Shown in pieces: positions 8,638 to 16,625 of a stretch of 37,451 nt of DNA. How positions within the stretch are numbered: position 1 is the stretch's first letter; each line of letters starts with the position of its first letter. Below the pieces are notes generated by a model. That model was not told the origin of the DNA. It did not search any database and saw nothing but the letters and a program-made list of their open reading frames with translations. Made by a program: the position numbers and the translations under genes. This DNA is from an uncultured beta proteobacterium (GTDB lineage: Bacteria; Pseudomonadota; Gammaproteobacteria; Burkholderiales; Burkholderiaceae_C): assembly GCA_903948045.1 (NCBI GenBank), contig CAJAXU010000276.1:1-37451 (forward strand). Reading direction: 5' to 3'.

Positions 8638-9177
8638 TTATCTCCAGGCCATGGGGGCGGACACCAGCAACACCACGGCGGTGCGCTGGGCATGGGCCAA
8701 GGCGTAGGCCTCGTCCATTCGGACCAAATCGGCCTCTGAATCAAGGCTTAAGAAAGGCACGTTGATGGCGGTTAGCAGCGGCTCCATGATGCGCACCATG
8801 GTCCGGCGTGACACCGTACTGGGCTGGCCCAAGTTGGCATACTCGCGCCCAAACTGGCCGACCATGAACACCAGGGGCATTTGGGCATCCAGGCAGACCG
8901 CGCGCAACGTGTTCATGCAGTTGTACAAACCTTGGTTTTGCATCATCAGCAAAGGCCGCTTGCCACCCAAGGTCAGCCCTGCCGCCACGGTGATCACCTG
9001 GTTTTCGCTGCAACAGCCGACCAGCTTGACTCCTGGCAGCCCCGCTTCAAGCCGCTGGTGCAAGGCCAGTTGCACCCAGTCGGGAACCGTGACCACATGG
9101 TCCACCCGGTTTCGCGCCAGCGCCTCAACACAGGCGGATGCCGGGACGGAGTAATCTTGTAGCTGGACACTGGACAT
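8638..9177 (-). CDS. ThDP-dependent decarboxylase/lyase, alpha (PYR-domain) subunit (module 1)
   Basis: A 179-residue protein matching the N-terminal pyrimidine-binding domain of ThDP enzymes (ComD-like). Glu58, in C-C-S-E-N-Q, is the expected glutamate that activates the cofactor's aminopyrimidine. It is the first gene of the operon and is followed 5 bases later by the beta subunit. It shares long blocks with the second copy at 32186-32716, including V-V-T-V-P-D-W-V-Q-L-A-L-H and L-V-F-M-V-G-Q-F-G-R-E, so the two are clear paralogues. The short split architecture, without a central domain, argues against acetolactate-synthase or oxalyl-CoA-decarboxylase types. Confidence 0.86.
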   Translation of the reverse strand: MSSVQLQDYSVPASACVEALARNRVDHVVTVPDWVQLALHQRLEAGLPGVKLVGCCSENQVITVAAGLTLGGKRPLLMMQNQGLYNCMNTLRAVCLDAQMPLVFMVGQFGREYANLGQPSTVSRRTMVRIMEPLLTAINVPFLSLDSEADLVRMDEAYALAHAQRTAVVLLVSAPMAWR

Positions 9178-9193
9178 GTGGACGTCTAAGAGT

Positions 9194-9222
9194 TATTTAC
9201 CCGCTCAGTGTCCGTGCGGCAA
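9194..9222 (-). promoter_or_regulatory. Candidate sigma-70 promoter of the ThDP/GMC/sulfatase operon
   Basis: Read on the minus strand, TTGCCG (9217-9222) and TAAATA (9194-9199) are separated by 17 bases. The predicted start point is only about 10 bases before the ATG at 9177, so the leader would be very short. This is the only acceptable promoter pair seen between the divergent genes. Confidence 0.35.
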
Positions 9223-9338
9223 CTGGCAGCTGTCTGTCCAAAATTTGACAATTGCCCCCCTGGAAAACCATGAACGCCACCGATCCGGCGTTGACAACGG
9301 CTCTGCGCGCTCCGTCGTGCCACATGTATATTCACCGC

Positions 9339-10973
9339 ATGCCGCCGCCAACCAGCCCCGCCCTGCTAGCCAACCTGCCGTTCTCGCTGGGGGATGCGCT
9401 GCGCGCCGCCGCAGCCGAGGCGGCGGATCAGCCCTTCATCCGCATGGCCAGTGGCGAATGGAGCTACGGTTGGCTGGATGCCGAATCCGACCGGGTGGCC
9501 GCCGGCCTGCACGCGCTGGGCGTGCGCCAGGCCGACAACGTCAGCCTGCTGCTGCCCAACTGCATTACTTTTGCCGTGCTGTGGTTTGCGCTGGCCAAGC
9601 TAGGCGCCGTGACCGCGCCGGTCAACACCGCGTTTCGCGGCGCGGCCCTGCGTGACGCGATTGACCTGGTGCAAAGCCGGCTACTGATCACCGATGCCAC
9701 GTTGTACCCGGCGCTGGCCGAGGTGCTGCCAGGGCTGCCGCGCATCACGCAGCTGGTGCTGTCAGACAGCGCTGACACCGCCTCCAACCCGGCTGGCCCG
9801 CTGCCGCCAACCGGCGCAGTGGCCTGCCTGCCCTACGAGGCCTTGCGCAAGATCACGCCCGACGCCACCGCCCTGCCGCGCCCGGTGGTGGGCTTGGCCG
9901 ACCTGTGCCTGCTGCTTTACACCTCGGGTACCACAGGCCGCTCCAAGGCGGCGATGATTCCGCACCGCTTTGTGCTGGGCCACGCCCGGCTGGTAATCGA
10001 GGGGCTGGGCCTGCGTCCGGACGACGTGCTGTACTGCCCCTATCCGATGTACCACCTGGATGCGGCGGTGATGACCATCGCCCCGGCGCTGCTGCTGCGC
10101 GGCGTGGCGGCCATTGGCGAGCGCTTCAGCGTCTCGCGCTACTGGGACGAGATGCGGGCCTTCAAAGCCACGGTCTTCGATTTCATGGGTGCCACCCTGA
10201 CCATGTTGTGGAAGCAGCCGCCCTCACCGCGCGACCGCGAGCATGCGGCACGGCTGGGCTGGGGCGTGCCGCTGCCGGCCTGGGCGCCCGAGTTTGAGGC
10301 GCGCTTTGGCTGCCGGCTGGTGGAGCTGTACGGCTCCACCGAAGCCGGGGTGATGATCTACACGCCGCTAGACCAGCCGCGCCGCCCGGGCAGCTGCGGC
10401 CGGCCGATTGGCCCGTTTGAGGTGCAGTTGCAAGACGAAGACGGCTTCACACTGGGGCCGGGCACCACCGGCGAGCTGGTGATCCGCGCGCTGGAGCCAG
10501 GCTTGCTGATGGCCGGCTACTACGGCATGCCCGAGGCCAGCCTAGAAGCCTTTCGCAACCAGTGGTTCCACACCGGCGACCTGCTGCGCCAGGACGCTGA
10601 CGGCTACCTGTACTTTGTGGGCCGGCGCAAGGACATGGTGCGCCGGCGCGGCGAAAACATCTCGGCGGCCGAAGTGGAACAGGTGATCGAGAGCCACCCC
10701 GGGGTGCTAAGCTGCGCCGTTTATGGCGTGCCCAGCGAGCTCACCGAAGAAGACGTGATGGCCTGCGTGGTGCTGCGCCCGGGCGAGCCGCCCGACGCGC
10801 CGGCGCTGGCCGCTTGGTGCGCCGCGCGCATGGCCCGCTACATGGTGCCGCGCTACCTGCGCTTTGCCGCCAGCTTGCCCAAGACCCCCACCGACAAGGT
10901 GGAAAAATTTCGCCTGCAGCAGGACGGCATCACCGCCGACACTTACGATGGCGCCCCGCCGACCCGGGGCTGA
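9339..10973 (+). CDS. AMP-forming acyl-CoA synthetase (CaiC-like group)
   Basis: A 544-residue adenylate-forming ligase. The P-loop Y-T-S-G-T-T-G-R-S-K-A is at 194-204, with Y-G-S-T-E-A and W-F-H-T-G-D later and a C-terminal lysine motif K-T-P-T-D-K-V-E-K. It resembles crotonobetaine/carnitine and long-chain acyl-CoA ligases. The start is uncertain: in-frame ATGs lie at 9252, 9270, 9324 and 9339, none with a strong ribosome site. I chose 9339 because it leaves a normal lead-in to the first domain. By eye it has higher GC and more biased codons than the operon to its left. An enoyl-CoA hydratase follows after 29 bases, so the pair forms a small CoA-thioester operon divergent from region 1. Confidence 0.88.
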   Translation: MPPPTSPALLANLPFSLGDALRAAAAEAADQPFIRMASGEWSYGWLDAESDRVAAGLHALGVRQADNVSLLLPNCITFAVLWFALAKLGAVTAPVNTAFRGAALRDAIDLVQSRLLITDATLYPALAEVLPGLPRITQLVLSDSADTASNPAGPLPPTGAVACLPYEALRKITPDATALPRPVVGLADLCLLLYTSGTTGRSKAAMIPHRFVLGHARLVIEGLGLRPDDVLYCPYPMYHLDAAVMTIAPALLLRGVAAIGERFSVSRYWDEMRAFKATVFDFMGATLTMLWKQPPSPRDREHAARLGWGVPLPAWAPEFEARFGCRLVELYGSTEAGVMIYTPLDQPRRPGSCGRPIGPFEVQLQDEDGFTLGPGTTGELVIRALEPGLLMAGYYGMPEASLEAFRNQWFHTGDLLRQDADGYLYFVGRRKDMVRRRGENISAAEVEQVIESHPGVLSCAVYGVPSELTEEDVMACVVLRPGEPPDAPALAAWCAARMARYMVPRYLRFAASLPKTPTDKVEKFRLQQDGITADTYDGAPPTRG

Positions 10974-11002
10974 CCGACATCCACCCAACCGAGTACCGAC
11001 CC

Positions 11003-11764
11003 ATGACATTTGCCCAACTCAGTACCGAAGGCCGCGTCAGCGTGGTCACGCTCAACCGGCCCGAGCGCCTGAACGCCATCAGCGGTGACCTGCTGGTGGA
11101 CCTGCACGCCGCACTGGTGCAGGCCCAGGCCGACCCAGCCACCGGCGCCATTGTGCTCACCGGCGCCGGGCGCGCCTTTTGTGCCGGCGACGACCTGAAA
11201 GAGTTTGACCAACAGTCCGAAAGTCCAGCCGCCATTGCGCTGCACTGCGAGCGCATCCAACAGATCACCCGCGACATCATGTTCGGGCCGAAACTGGTGG
11301 TGGGCGCAGTGCACGGCTACGCGGTAGGCGGAGGCTTTGAGTGGATGCTCAACTGCGACCTGGTGGTAGCCGCAGACAGCCTGGTGTGCTTTTTTCCCGA
11401 AATGGCGCTGGGGCATTTTGTGACGGGCGGCGTCACCCACCTGCTGCCGCAGACCCTGGGCCATCAACGCACGATGGAGCTGATCGTGCTGGGCGAGCGC
11501 CACGGCGCACAGGCGCTCAAAGACCTGGGCCTGATCAACCGCGTGGTGGCGTTGCCCGACATGCTGCCCACCGCGCTGACGCTGGCCGCCCAGGTAGCCA
11601 GCCGCTCGGCGGGGGCCACCCGCCGCCTCAAGCGCCTACTCACCAGCCAGTTGCAGACCCAGCTGACCGGGGCGCTAGCGCTGGAGCGCGAGGCCGCTAT
11701 GGCCTGCTTCGCCGACCCCGACACGGCGCAACGGATTGCCGACTTTGCCGCTGGACGGCTATGA
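11003..11764 (+). CDS. Enoyl-CoA hydratase/isomerase family protein
   Basis: A 253-residue crotonase-fold protein. The oxyanion-hole segments G-R-A-F-C-A-G-D-D-L-K and V-H-G-Y-A-V-G-G-G-F-E are recognisable. The second holds the usual loop, followed by E-W, close to the position of one catalytic glutamate. It should hydrate or isomerise an enoyl-CoA, the step after the acyl-CoA dehydrogenase. It is probably co-transcribed with the ligase upstream. Its end overlaps the convergent PLP-enzyme gene by 6 bases, so there is no room for a conventional terminator between them. Confidence 0.87.
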   Translation: MTFAQLSTEGRVSVVTLNRPERLNAISGDLLVDLHAALVQAQADPATGAIVLTGAGRAFCAGDDLKEFDQQSESPAAIALHCERIQQITRDIMFGPKLVVGAVHGYAVGGGFEWMLNCDLVVAADSLVCFFPEMALGHFVTGGVTHLLPQTLGHQRTMELIVLGERHGAQALKDLGLINRVVALPDMLPTALTLAAQVASRSAGATRRLKRLLTSQLQTQLTGALALEREAAMACFADPDTAQRIADFAAGRL

Positions 11765-13057
11765 GCTGGTGGTCACTGCGCGCAGTGCCTGCACCAGCCG
11801 GTCCAGATCGGCCTCAGCGGTGTAGATGGCCGGCGACACCCGAATGCACTGGCCCTTGGCCACACCGCCACGGCGCACGGTGAAGATGCCAAACTGATCG
11901 CGCAGCTGCGCCACGATGGCGTTGTTGTCAGCGGCCGTGCCCTTGCCGGCCAGGCGGAACGAGGTGATGCCGGCGGCCATGCCTGGCTCGTCGGGCGTCA
12001 GGATCTCCAGCCCCTTGAAGCCACGCACCCGGCTGACCCAGTAATCGCGCAGGTAACGCAGGCGCAGCGCCTTGGCGCGCGGGCCGATCTGCTGATGCAA
12101 GGCCAGCGCGCCGGGCAGGGCCAGCACTGAGGCAAAGTTGTAGGTGCCAGTGTGCACGCGCGAGCGGATGTCGGTAGGGGCCCAGTCCTCGTCGCCCATG
12201 GCCCGGTCAATGTCGGCCAGGCGCGACTTGGCCACATACATGAAGCCAACACCCAGCGGCGCGCCAATCCACTTATGCAGGTTGAAACCGATGAAATCCA
12301 CCCCAAGGTCCTGCACCTTGAAGTCGATCTGGCCCCAGGAGTGGGCGGCGTCCAGCACCACATCGACACCCCGGGCGCGCGCCAGGGCGGCAATCTCGGC
12401 CACCGGCATGACCAGGCCGGTGCGGTGGCTGACGTGCGTGACCAGAAGCAGCGCCGCCTTGGGGTGGTCAGCCAGCACCTTTTGGTAGGTCTGGAGCACC
12501 GCGCCCCGCGTGGCCGGCTCGGGGATGCTGAACTTGACGACGTTGACGCCACGGCGCTCTTTAAGCCAGTTCATGGCGTACTGCATCGAGTCGTAATCCA
12601 GGTCCGAATACAGCACGGTGTCGCCGGGCTGCAGCTTGTTGTAGCCGCCGATCAACAGCTGCAGCGCCTCGGTGGCGCCACGCGTCAGAGCCACCTCTTC
12701 GGGCGCGGCACCCACCGCAGCAACCACCGCCTGGCGGGCCGCCTCACCATCGCGGCCGAATTGCGTGCGAGCATAGAACGAGCTCTCGCGGTTGACCATG
12801 TCGGTCTTGGCCAAGTAGTCCAAGCGCACCGGCTCGGCCATGATGCCCCAGTAGCCGTTCTCCAGGTTGACGATGCTGGGCGAGACGGCGTAAAGCTTGC
12901 GCACTGCGTCCCAGTAAGTGGTGTCGGTCGCCACGCCTGCGCTGTTGAGCGCAGGCAGGGGCAGGGCAGGGGACTGGGCGCGGGCACTTGGCGCGCTGAC
13001 AGCCGCTGTGGCAGCAGCCAGGCCGAGCACGAAGCCGCGGCGGTTGGTTTCGATCAT
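11759..13057 (-). CDS. Tat-exported class V aminotransferase-fold PLP enzyme (PvdN/CefD-like)
   Basis: A 432-residue PLP protein of the aminotransferase class V / isopenicillin-N-epimerase type. The PLP lysine is Lys262 in G-F-N-L-H-K-W-I-G-A-P. Asp236 and His239 sit in D-A-A-H-S. The N-terminus (N-R-R-G-F-V-L-G-L, then an Ala-rich stretch and A-R-A-Q near 27) is a twin-arginine signal, so the enzyme should fold with PLP and act in the periplasm. This arrangement is known from PvdN, which modifies the pyoverdine side chain in Pseudomonas; no siderophore genes are seen here. The start at 13057 has GGAG 8 bases upstream. It lies 63 bases after phoD on the same strand, so it may share the phoD promoter. 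Confidence 0.85.
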   Translation of the reverse strand: MIETNRRGFVLGLAAATAAVSAPSARAQSPALPLPALNSAGVATDTTYWDAVRKLYAVSPSIVNLENGYWGIMAEPVRLDYLAKTDMVNRESSFYARTQFGRDGEAARQAVVAAVGAAPEEVALTRGATEALQLLIGGYNKLQPGDTVLYSDLDYDSMQYAMNWLKERRGVNVVKFSIPEPATRGAVLQTYQKVLADHPKAALLLVTHVSHRTGLVMPVAEIAALARARGVDVVLDAAHSWGQIDFKVQDLGVDFIGFNLHKWIGAPLGVGFMYVAKSRLADIDRAMGDEDWAPTDIRSRVHTGTYNFASVLALPGALALHQQIGPRAKALRLRYLRDYWVSRVRGFKGLEILTPDEPGMAAGITSFRLAGKGTAADNNAIVAQLRDQFGIFTVRRGGVAKGQCIRVSPAIYTAEADLDRLVQALRAVTTSS

Positions 13058-13120
13058 GTGAATGACTCCAAATAATGACGGTCAGGTCGGATGTGATCCC
13101 GAAGTTTTAGCCCCAGCGCC

Positions 13121-14713
13121 TCAGGCCCGCTGTGGCGCCAAGGTCTTGGCGTAAAGTGAGGCGCCTGCCAGGTCCTTCAGGGTGACGGTCATGGCGCGGG
13201 TCTTGGCGTCAATGTCGACCTGGCCGAAGAACTGCATGCCGTTGGTCGGTGGTGCGTTTACTTCGGTCGGGGCTTTCTGGTACATCACCTGCATACCAAA
13301 GGTGGCGTCGGTCTTGTTGGGGCCAAAGCCGCCGGCATTTAGCGGGCCGGAAACAAATTCCCAGAACGGTGCAAAGTCGCTGAACTTGGCTTTGGCCGGG
13401 TCAAAGTAATGGGCGGCGGTGTAGTGCACGTCGGCCGTTAGCCAGACCACGTTCTTGATGCTGGCGCGCTTGATCTCGCGCAGCAGCCGGGCAATTTCCA
13501 GCTCGCGCCCCAGCGGAGCACCATCATCGCCGTTGGCCGAACCCTCCCAGCGGTCGCGGCCCTGAGCGTCCTTGCCGTCGCCCACATGCAGGCTGAGCGG
13601 CATGTCCGCCGCAATCACTTTCCAGGTGGACTTGGAGCGCTTGAGCCCGTCGAGCAACCAGGCGATCTGCGGCCGGCCCATGAAGGCGCTCTCGTCGTTC
13701 TCAATGGTTTGCAGGTTGGCGCTGTTGGGGCCGCGGTAGCTGCGCATGTCCACCACAAACAGGTCCAGTAGCGGGCCCTGCGGCAGGTGGCGATAAACCC
13801 GTTCAGTCTCAATGTCGGCGGTACGCCGCAGCGGCGCGTACTCGATGAAAGACTTGGTGGCACGCGCCACTAACAGGGGCACATTCTTTTCAGTGTAGCG
13901 CTTGTCGCCGCTGACGTCTTTGGAGTCTGACCAGTTGTTGCTGACTTCATGGTCGTCCCACTGCCAGATTTGCGGCACGTCAGCGGCCATGCGGCGAACA
14001 TTGGCGTCCATCAGGTTGTAGCGGTAGCGCCCCCGAAACTCGTTCAAAGTCTCTGCCACCTTGGTCACCTCATCGGTGACGACGTTGTTCCACAGGGTGC
14101 CGTCCGCCAGCTTGACTTGGGCCCGGATCGGGCCGTCAGCATAGATGGTGTCACCACTGTGCAAGAAAAAGTCGGGGTTGACCTTGCGCATCTGCTCGTA
14201 GATTTTCATGCCACCCCAAGCCTCGTTGATGCCCCAACCCTGGCCGGCAGTATCTCCGCTCCATGTGAATCGCACATCACGGCTTGCTTTGGCACCTGCC
14301 ATCGAAGGCAAGCGCAAATGACCGGCTAAGGGCTCAGACAGGACTCGCTCGTTGTGCAGGTCCTGCAGCACCACGCGGTAGAAAATTTCCTGGCCAGCCG
14401 GCAGCCCGACTAAGTCGACCCGTCCGGTGAAATCAGTGTCTTCCATCAGGTACGGGCCGCGCACCCGGGTTGGATTGTTGAAGCTGGCCGTCGTGGCCCA
14501 CTCCAGCCACATCCGTGCCGGACGGTCGCTGCGTGTCCAGACGACCGCACCGTCTGCCTTAGGATCGCCCGACTGAATGCCGTGGGCCATCTGCGGCCGC
14601 ATGGCATCTCGGGTGATGAACGGGGTGGCTGTCTGAGCCAGCGCCAGACTTGGCACAGCCAGACTGGTGCCTGCCAAGGTGGTGCTGGTTGTGAGAAATG
14701 TTCTACGGTCCAT
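13121..14713 (-). CDS. phoD: Alkaline phosphatase D family phosphodiesterase/phosphatase
   Basis: A 530-residue periplasmic PhoD-family enzyme. The Tat signal is M-D-R-R-T-F-L-T-T-S with cleavage near A-L-A-Q (about 27). The N-terminal PhoD domain G-I-Q-S-G-D-P is followed by metal-ligand segments W-S-G-D-T, H-S-G-D-T-I-Y-A-D, W-D-D-H-E and T-A-D-V-H-Y. It releases phosphate from mono- and diesters outside the cytoplasm and is typically induced by phosphate starvation. The start at 14713 has AGGAG 7 bases upstream. A Pho-box-like repeat lies at 14773-14790 in the correct orientation. The periplasmic PLP enzyme follows on the same strand. Confidence 0.92.
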   Translation of the reverse strand: MDRRTFLTTSTTLAGTSLAVPSLALAQTATPFITRDAMRPQMAHGIQSGDPKADGAVVWTRSDRPARMWLEWATTASFNNPTRVRGPYLMEDTDFTGRVDLVGLPAGQEIFYRVVLQDLHNERVLSEPLAGHLRLPSMAGAKASRDVRFTWSGDTAGQGWGINEAWGGMKIYEQMRKVNPDFFLHSGDTIYADGPIRAQVKLADGTLWNNVVTDEVTKVAETLNEFRGRYRYNLMDANVRRMAADVPQIWQWDDHEVSNNWSDSKDVSGDKRYTEKNVPLLVARATKSFIEYAPLRRTADIETERVYRHLPQGPLLDLFVVDMRSYRGPNSANLQTIENDESAFMGRPQIAWLLDGLKRSKSTWKVIAADMPLSLHVGDGKDAQGRDRWEGSANGDDGAPLGRELEIARLLREIKRASIKNVVWLTADVHYTAAHYFDPAKAKFSDFAPFWEFVSGPLNAGGFGPNKTDATFGMQVMYQKAPTEVNAPPTNGMQFFGQVDIDAKTRAMTVTLKDLAGASLYAKTLAPQRA

Positions 14714-14756
14714 GAGCGGCTCCTGAAGGGTTAATGAATGTGACAGCGATGGGTGC

Positions 14757-14790
14757 AGTGTGGTCCGCTGGTGTGTCAAGCCAATGACGG
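14757..14790 (-). promoter_or_regulatory. Pho-box-like promoter of phoD
   Basis: On the minus strand CCGTCAT, 4 bases, then TTGACAC (14773-14790) form two 7-mers at 11-bp period, each one or two bases off the CTGTCA(T/C) consensus. Ten bases further is CACACT (14757-14762), a weak -10 hexamer. A further perfect half-site, CTGTCAC, lies downstream at 14741-14747. The leader to the ATG at 14713 would be about 37 bases. Confidence 0.5.
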
Positions 14791-14805
14791 GCTGGGTCCA
14801 TAGAA

Positions 14806-14839
14806 ACGTCATCAAAGGTTCATTTGAACGACACAGAAT
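14806..14839 (+). promoter_or_regulatory. Possible Pho-box-like promoter of the Cys-cluster/lplT pair
   Basis: ACGTCAT, CAAA, GGTTCAT (14806-14823) place two TCAT cores 11 bp apart. Ten bases further is CAGAAT (14834-14839), matching four of six -10 positions. If real, transcription would begin near 14846, downstream of the TTG at 14824, which supports the ATG at 14887 as the start of the following gene. This is the weakest of the Pho-like elements. Confidence 0.35.
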
Positions 14840-14886
14840 CTAAGCAGTTAACCCGCTGTTTTGGCGGCGACCCCACGCCACTGTTT

Positions 14887-15366
14887 ATGCGCTCATTCAC
14901 TCTGCCATCCGCCTTTTCCAGCCGTGTCGCCCCTTGGTTAGCGACCTCTTATTTAGGGGCCCTTTCAGCCGTTCTGCCGCTGACGCCTCTGTTCGCCAGC
15001 CTGCTGTTTGGGCGTTTGAAGTACCTGCGGGACTACACCGGCTTTGTCAGGAAAATGCGCATTCACATCGCAGCCTTGCGCGAGGGGCCGGCACAGCATT
15101 ATTTTGAGGACGTGATGGGCCGCGCCAGCGCAGTGCCTGCCGAGATTGCCGGTTCTTGCGTTCAGTGCGGCAACTGCTGCATGGATAAACGCTGCGTTTT
15201 TTTGGAGCCGATCGACGATGGGCGCTACCAATGCGGCATCTACCACTCACCCTTTCGCCGCTTGTCCAACTGCGGCTCATTCCCGCTCAATGCGCACGAC
15301 ATTTCCCGCTATGCCTGTCCCAGTTATCACGTGGTCCATCTGGTGCGCAAGCCCGACACAGAATGA
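14887..15366 (+). CDS. Cysteine-cluster (YkgJ/UPF0153-type) metal-binding protein
   Basis: A 159-residue protein with eight cysteines in a zinc- or iron-binding pattern: C91-x2-C94-x2-C97-C98, C103, C116, C129 and C144. This matches the YkgJ-like Cys-cluster family of unknown function. The N-terminal 45 residues are hydrophobic and may be a membrane segment. The start is either ATG 14887 or TTG 14824; the first fits the putative promoter better. Its stop overlaps the lplT start as ATGA, so the two are translationally coupled. A role in phospholipid salvage is only suggested by that coupling. Confidence 0.75.
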   Translation: MRSFTLPSAFSSRVAPWLATSYLGALSAVLPLTPLFASLLFGRLKYLRDYTGFVRKMRIHIAALREGPAQHYFEDVMGRASAVPAEIAGSCVQCGNCCMDKRCVFLEPIDDGRYQCGIYHSPFRRLSNCGSFPLNAHDISRYACPSYHVVHLVRKPDTE

Positions 15367-16625
15367 GCCGCCCCATGCCACCAGGCTTTTTCCTGATCAT
15401 CGCGGCCCAGTTTGCCTCGGCGCTGGCGGACAACGCGCTGTTGATCGTCACCATCGCCCTGCTGTCCGAACAGGGCTTACCCGTCTGGTGGGCGCCCCTA
15501 CTCAAGTTTGTTTTCACCATCTCCTATGTGGTGCTGGCACCGTTTGTTGGGCCCTTGGCGGATGCGTTTCCCAAGGCGCGCCTGATGGCATGGATGAATG
15601 GGGTCAAGATGCTGGGGGTGCTGGCTCTGTTGCTGGGCGTCAACCCTTTGCTGGCCTTCGCCATTGCTGGCCTTGGTGCTGCAGCCTACGCGCCGGCTAA
15701 ATATGGCCTCATCACGGAGATCGTCGGCCCGCAAGGGCTGGTGCGCGCCAATGGCTGGCTGGAGGTGTCCATCGTCTGCGCCGCGCTCTTGGGCGCTGTG
15801 TTGGGCGGCTTGCTGGTTAATGTTGCGGTGCTCGATGGCCTGCATACGCTGTTGGGTGACGGTGGGCTGCTTGGCGCCTCTCGGCTGGCGCCCTCTATGC
15901 TGCTCTTGCTGCTGGTCTACACCCTGGCAGGGCTGCTCAACCTCGGGATCCCGCGCAGTGGCGCGCGCTACCCAGCCACCGCACTTGACCCTCTGGTCCT
16001 GATCCACGACTTCATACGGGCTAACCGCACACTCTGGCGAGATCGGCAGGGCGGGCTGTCACTGGCGGTCACCACCATTTTTTGGGGCCTGGGTGCCACC
16101 TTGCAATTCGTCGTTCTGAAATGGGCGGGTGATGTGTTGCACCTGCCACTGGACCAGTCAGCCTATCTGCAGGCTGCCGTCGCAATAGGCGTGGTGGTGG
16201 GTGCGGCGTCGGCCGGACGCTGGGTTGCCCTGGACCAGGCAAGACGCGTCTTGCCAGCCGGCGTGCTATTGGGCTTGATGATGCCGATCGTGGCCCAAGT
16301 GTCGGTGTTGTGGTTGGCCATACTGATGTTGGCCTTTGTGGGGATGGTAGGTGGCATTCTGGTGGTGCCACTCAATGCCCTGCTGCAGCACCGTGGCTTC
16401 ACTTTGCTGAGCGCCGGGCGCTCTGTGGCTGTGCAGGGGTTTAACGAAAACTTGAGCGTGCTGTGTATGCTAGGCTTGTATGCAGCCCTGGTGGCCGCTG
16501 AGGTGCCGATCGTACCGCTCATGGCCCTGTTCGGCCTGTCCATCGCCATGGCGATGGCGCTGCTGACTCATATTGCGTTCAGTTCGGTTACGGTCGATCA
16601 GGGCCCGACGCACCAGCACCGTTGA
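15363..16625 (+). CDS. lplT: Lysophospholipid transporter LplT (MFS)
   Basis: A 420-residue major-facilitator protein with about 12 hydrophobic segments. The N-terminal S-A-L-A-D-N-A-L-L-I-V and the loop P-L-A-D-A-F-P-K are typical of LplT. LplT flips lysophospholipids across the inner membrane for re-acylation. The start at 15363 is fixed by the ATGA overlap with the upstream gene. Unlike in enterobacteria, no acyltransferase/acyl-ACP synthetase gene (aas) follows. Its 3' end overlaps the convergent glycosyltransferase by 38 bases. Its place among phospholipid and phosphate genes suggests salvage of lysolipids during lipid turnover. Confidence 0.87.
   Translation: MSRPMPPGFFLIIAAQFASALADNALLIVTIALLSEQGLPVWWAPLLKFVFTISYVVLAPFVGPLADAFPKARLMAWMNGVKMLGVLALLLGVNPLLAFAIAGLGAAAYAPAKYGLITEIVGPQGLVRANGWLEVSIVCAALLGAVLGGLLVNVAVLDGLHTLLGDGGLLGASRLAPSMLLLLLVYTLAGLLNLGIPRSGARYPATALDPLVLIHDFIRANRTLWRDRQGGLSLAVTTIFWGLGATLQFVVLKWAGDVLHLPLDQSAYLQAAVAIGVVVGAASAGRWVALDQARRVLPAGVLLGLMMPIVAQVSVLWLAILMLAFVGMVGGILVVPLNALLQHRGFTLLSAGRSVAVQGFNENLSVLCMLGLYAALVAAEVPIVPLMALFGLSIAMAMALLTHIAFSSVTVDQGPTHQHR

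Noticed and set aside
9291-9332. TTGACA followed by TATATT as a promoter for the plus-strand acyl-CoA synthetase
   Set aside because: The spacer is 30 bases, far from the 16-18 of a sigma-70 promoter.
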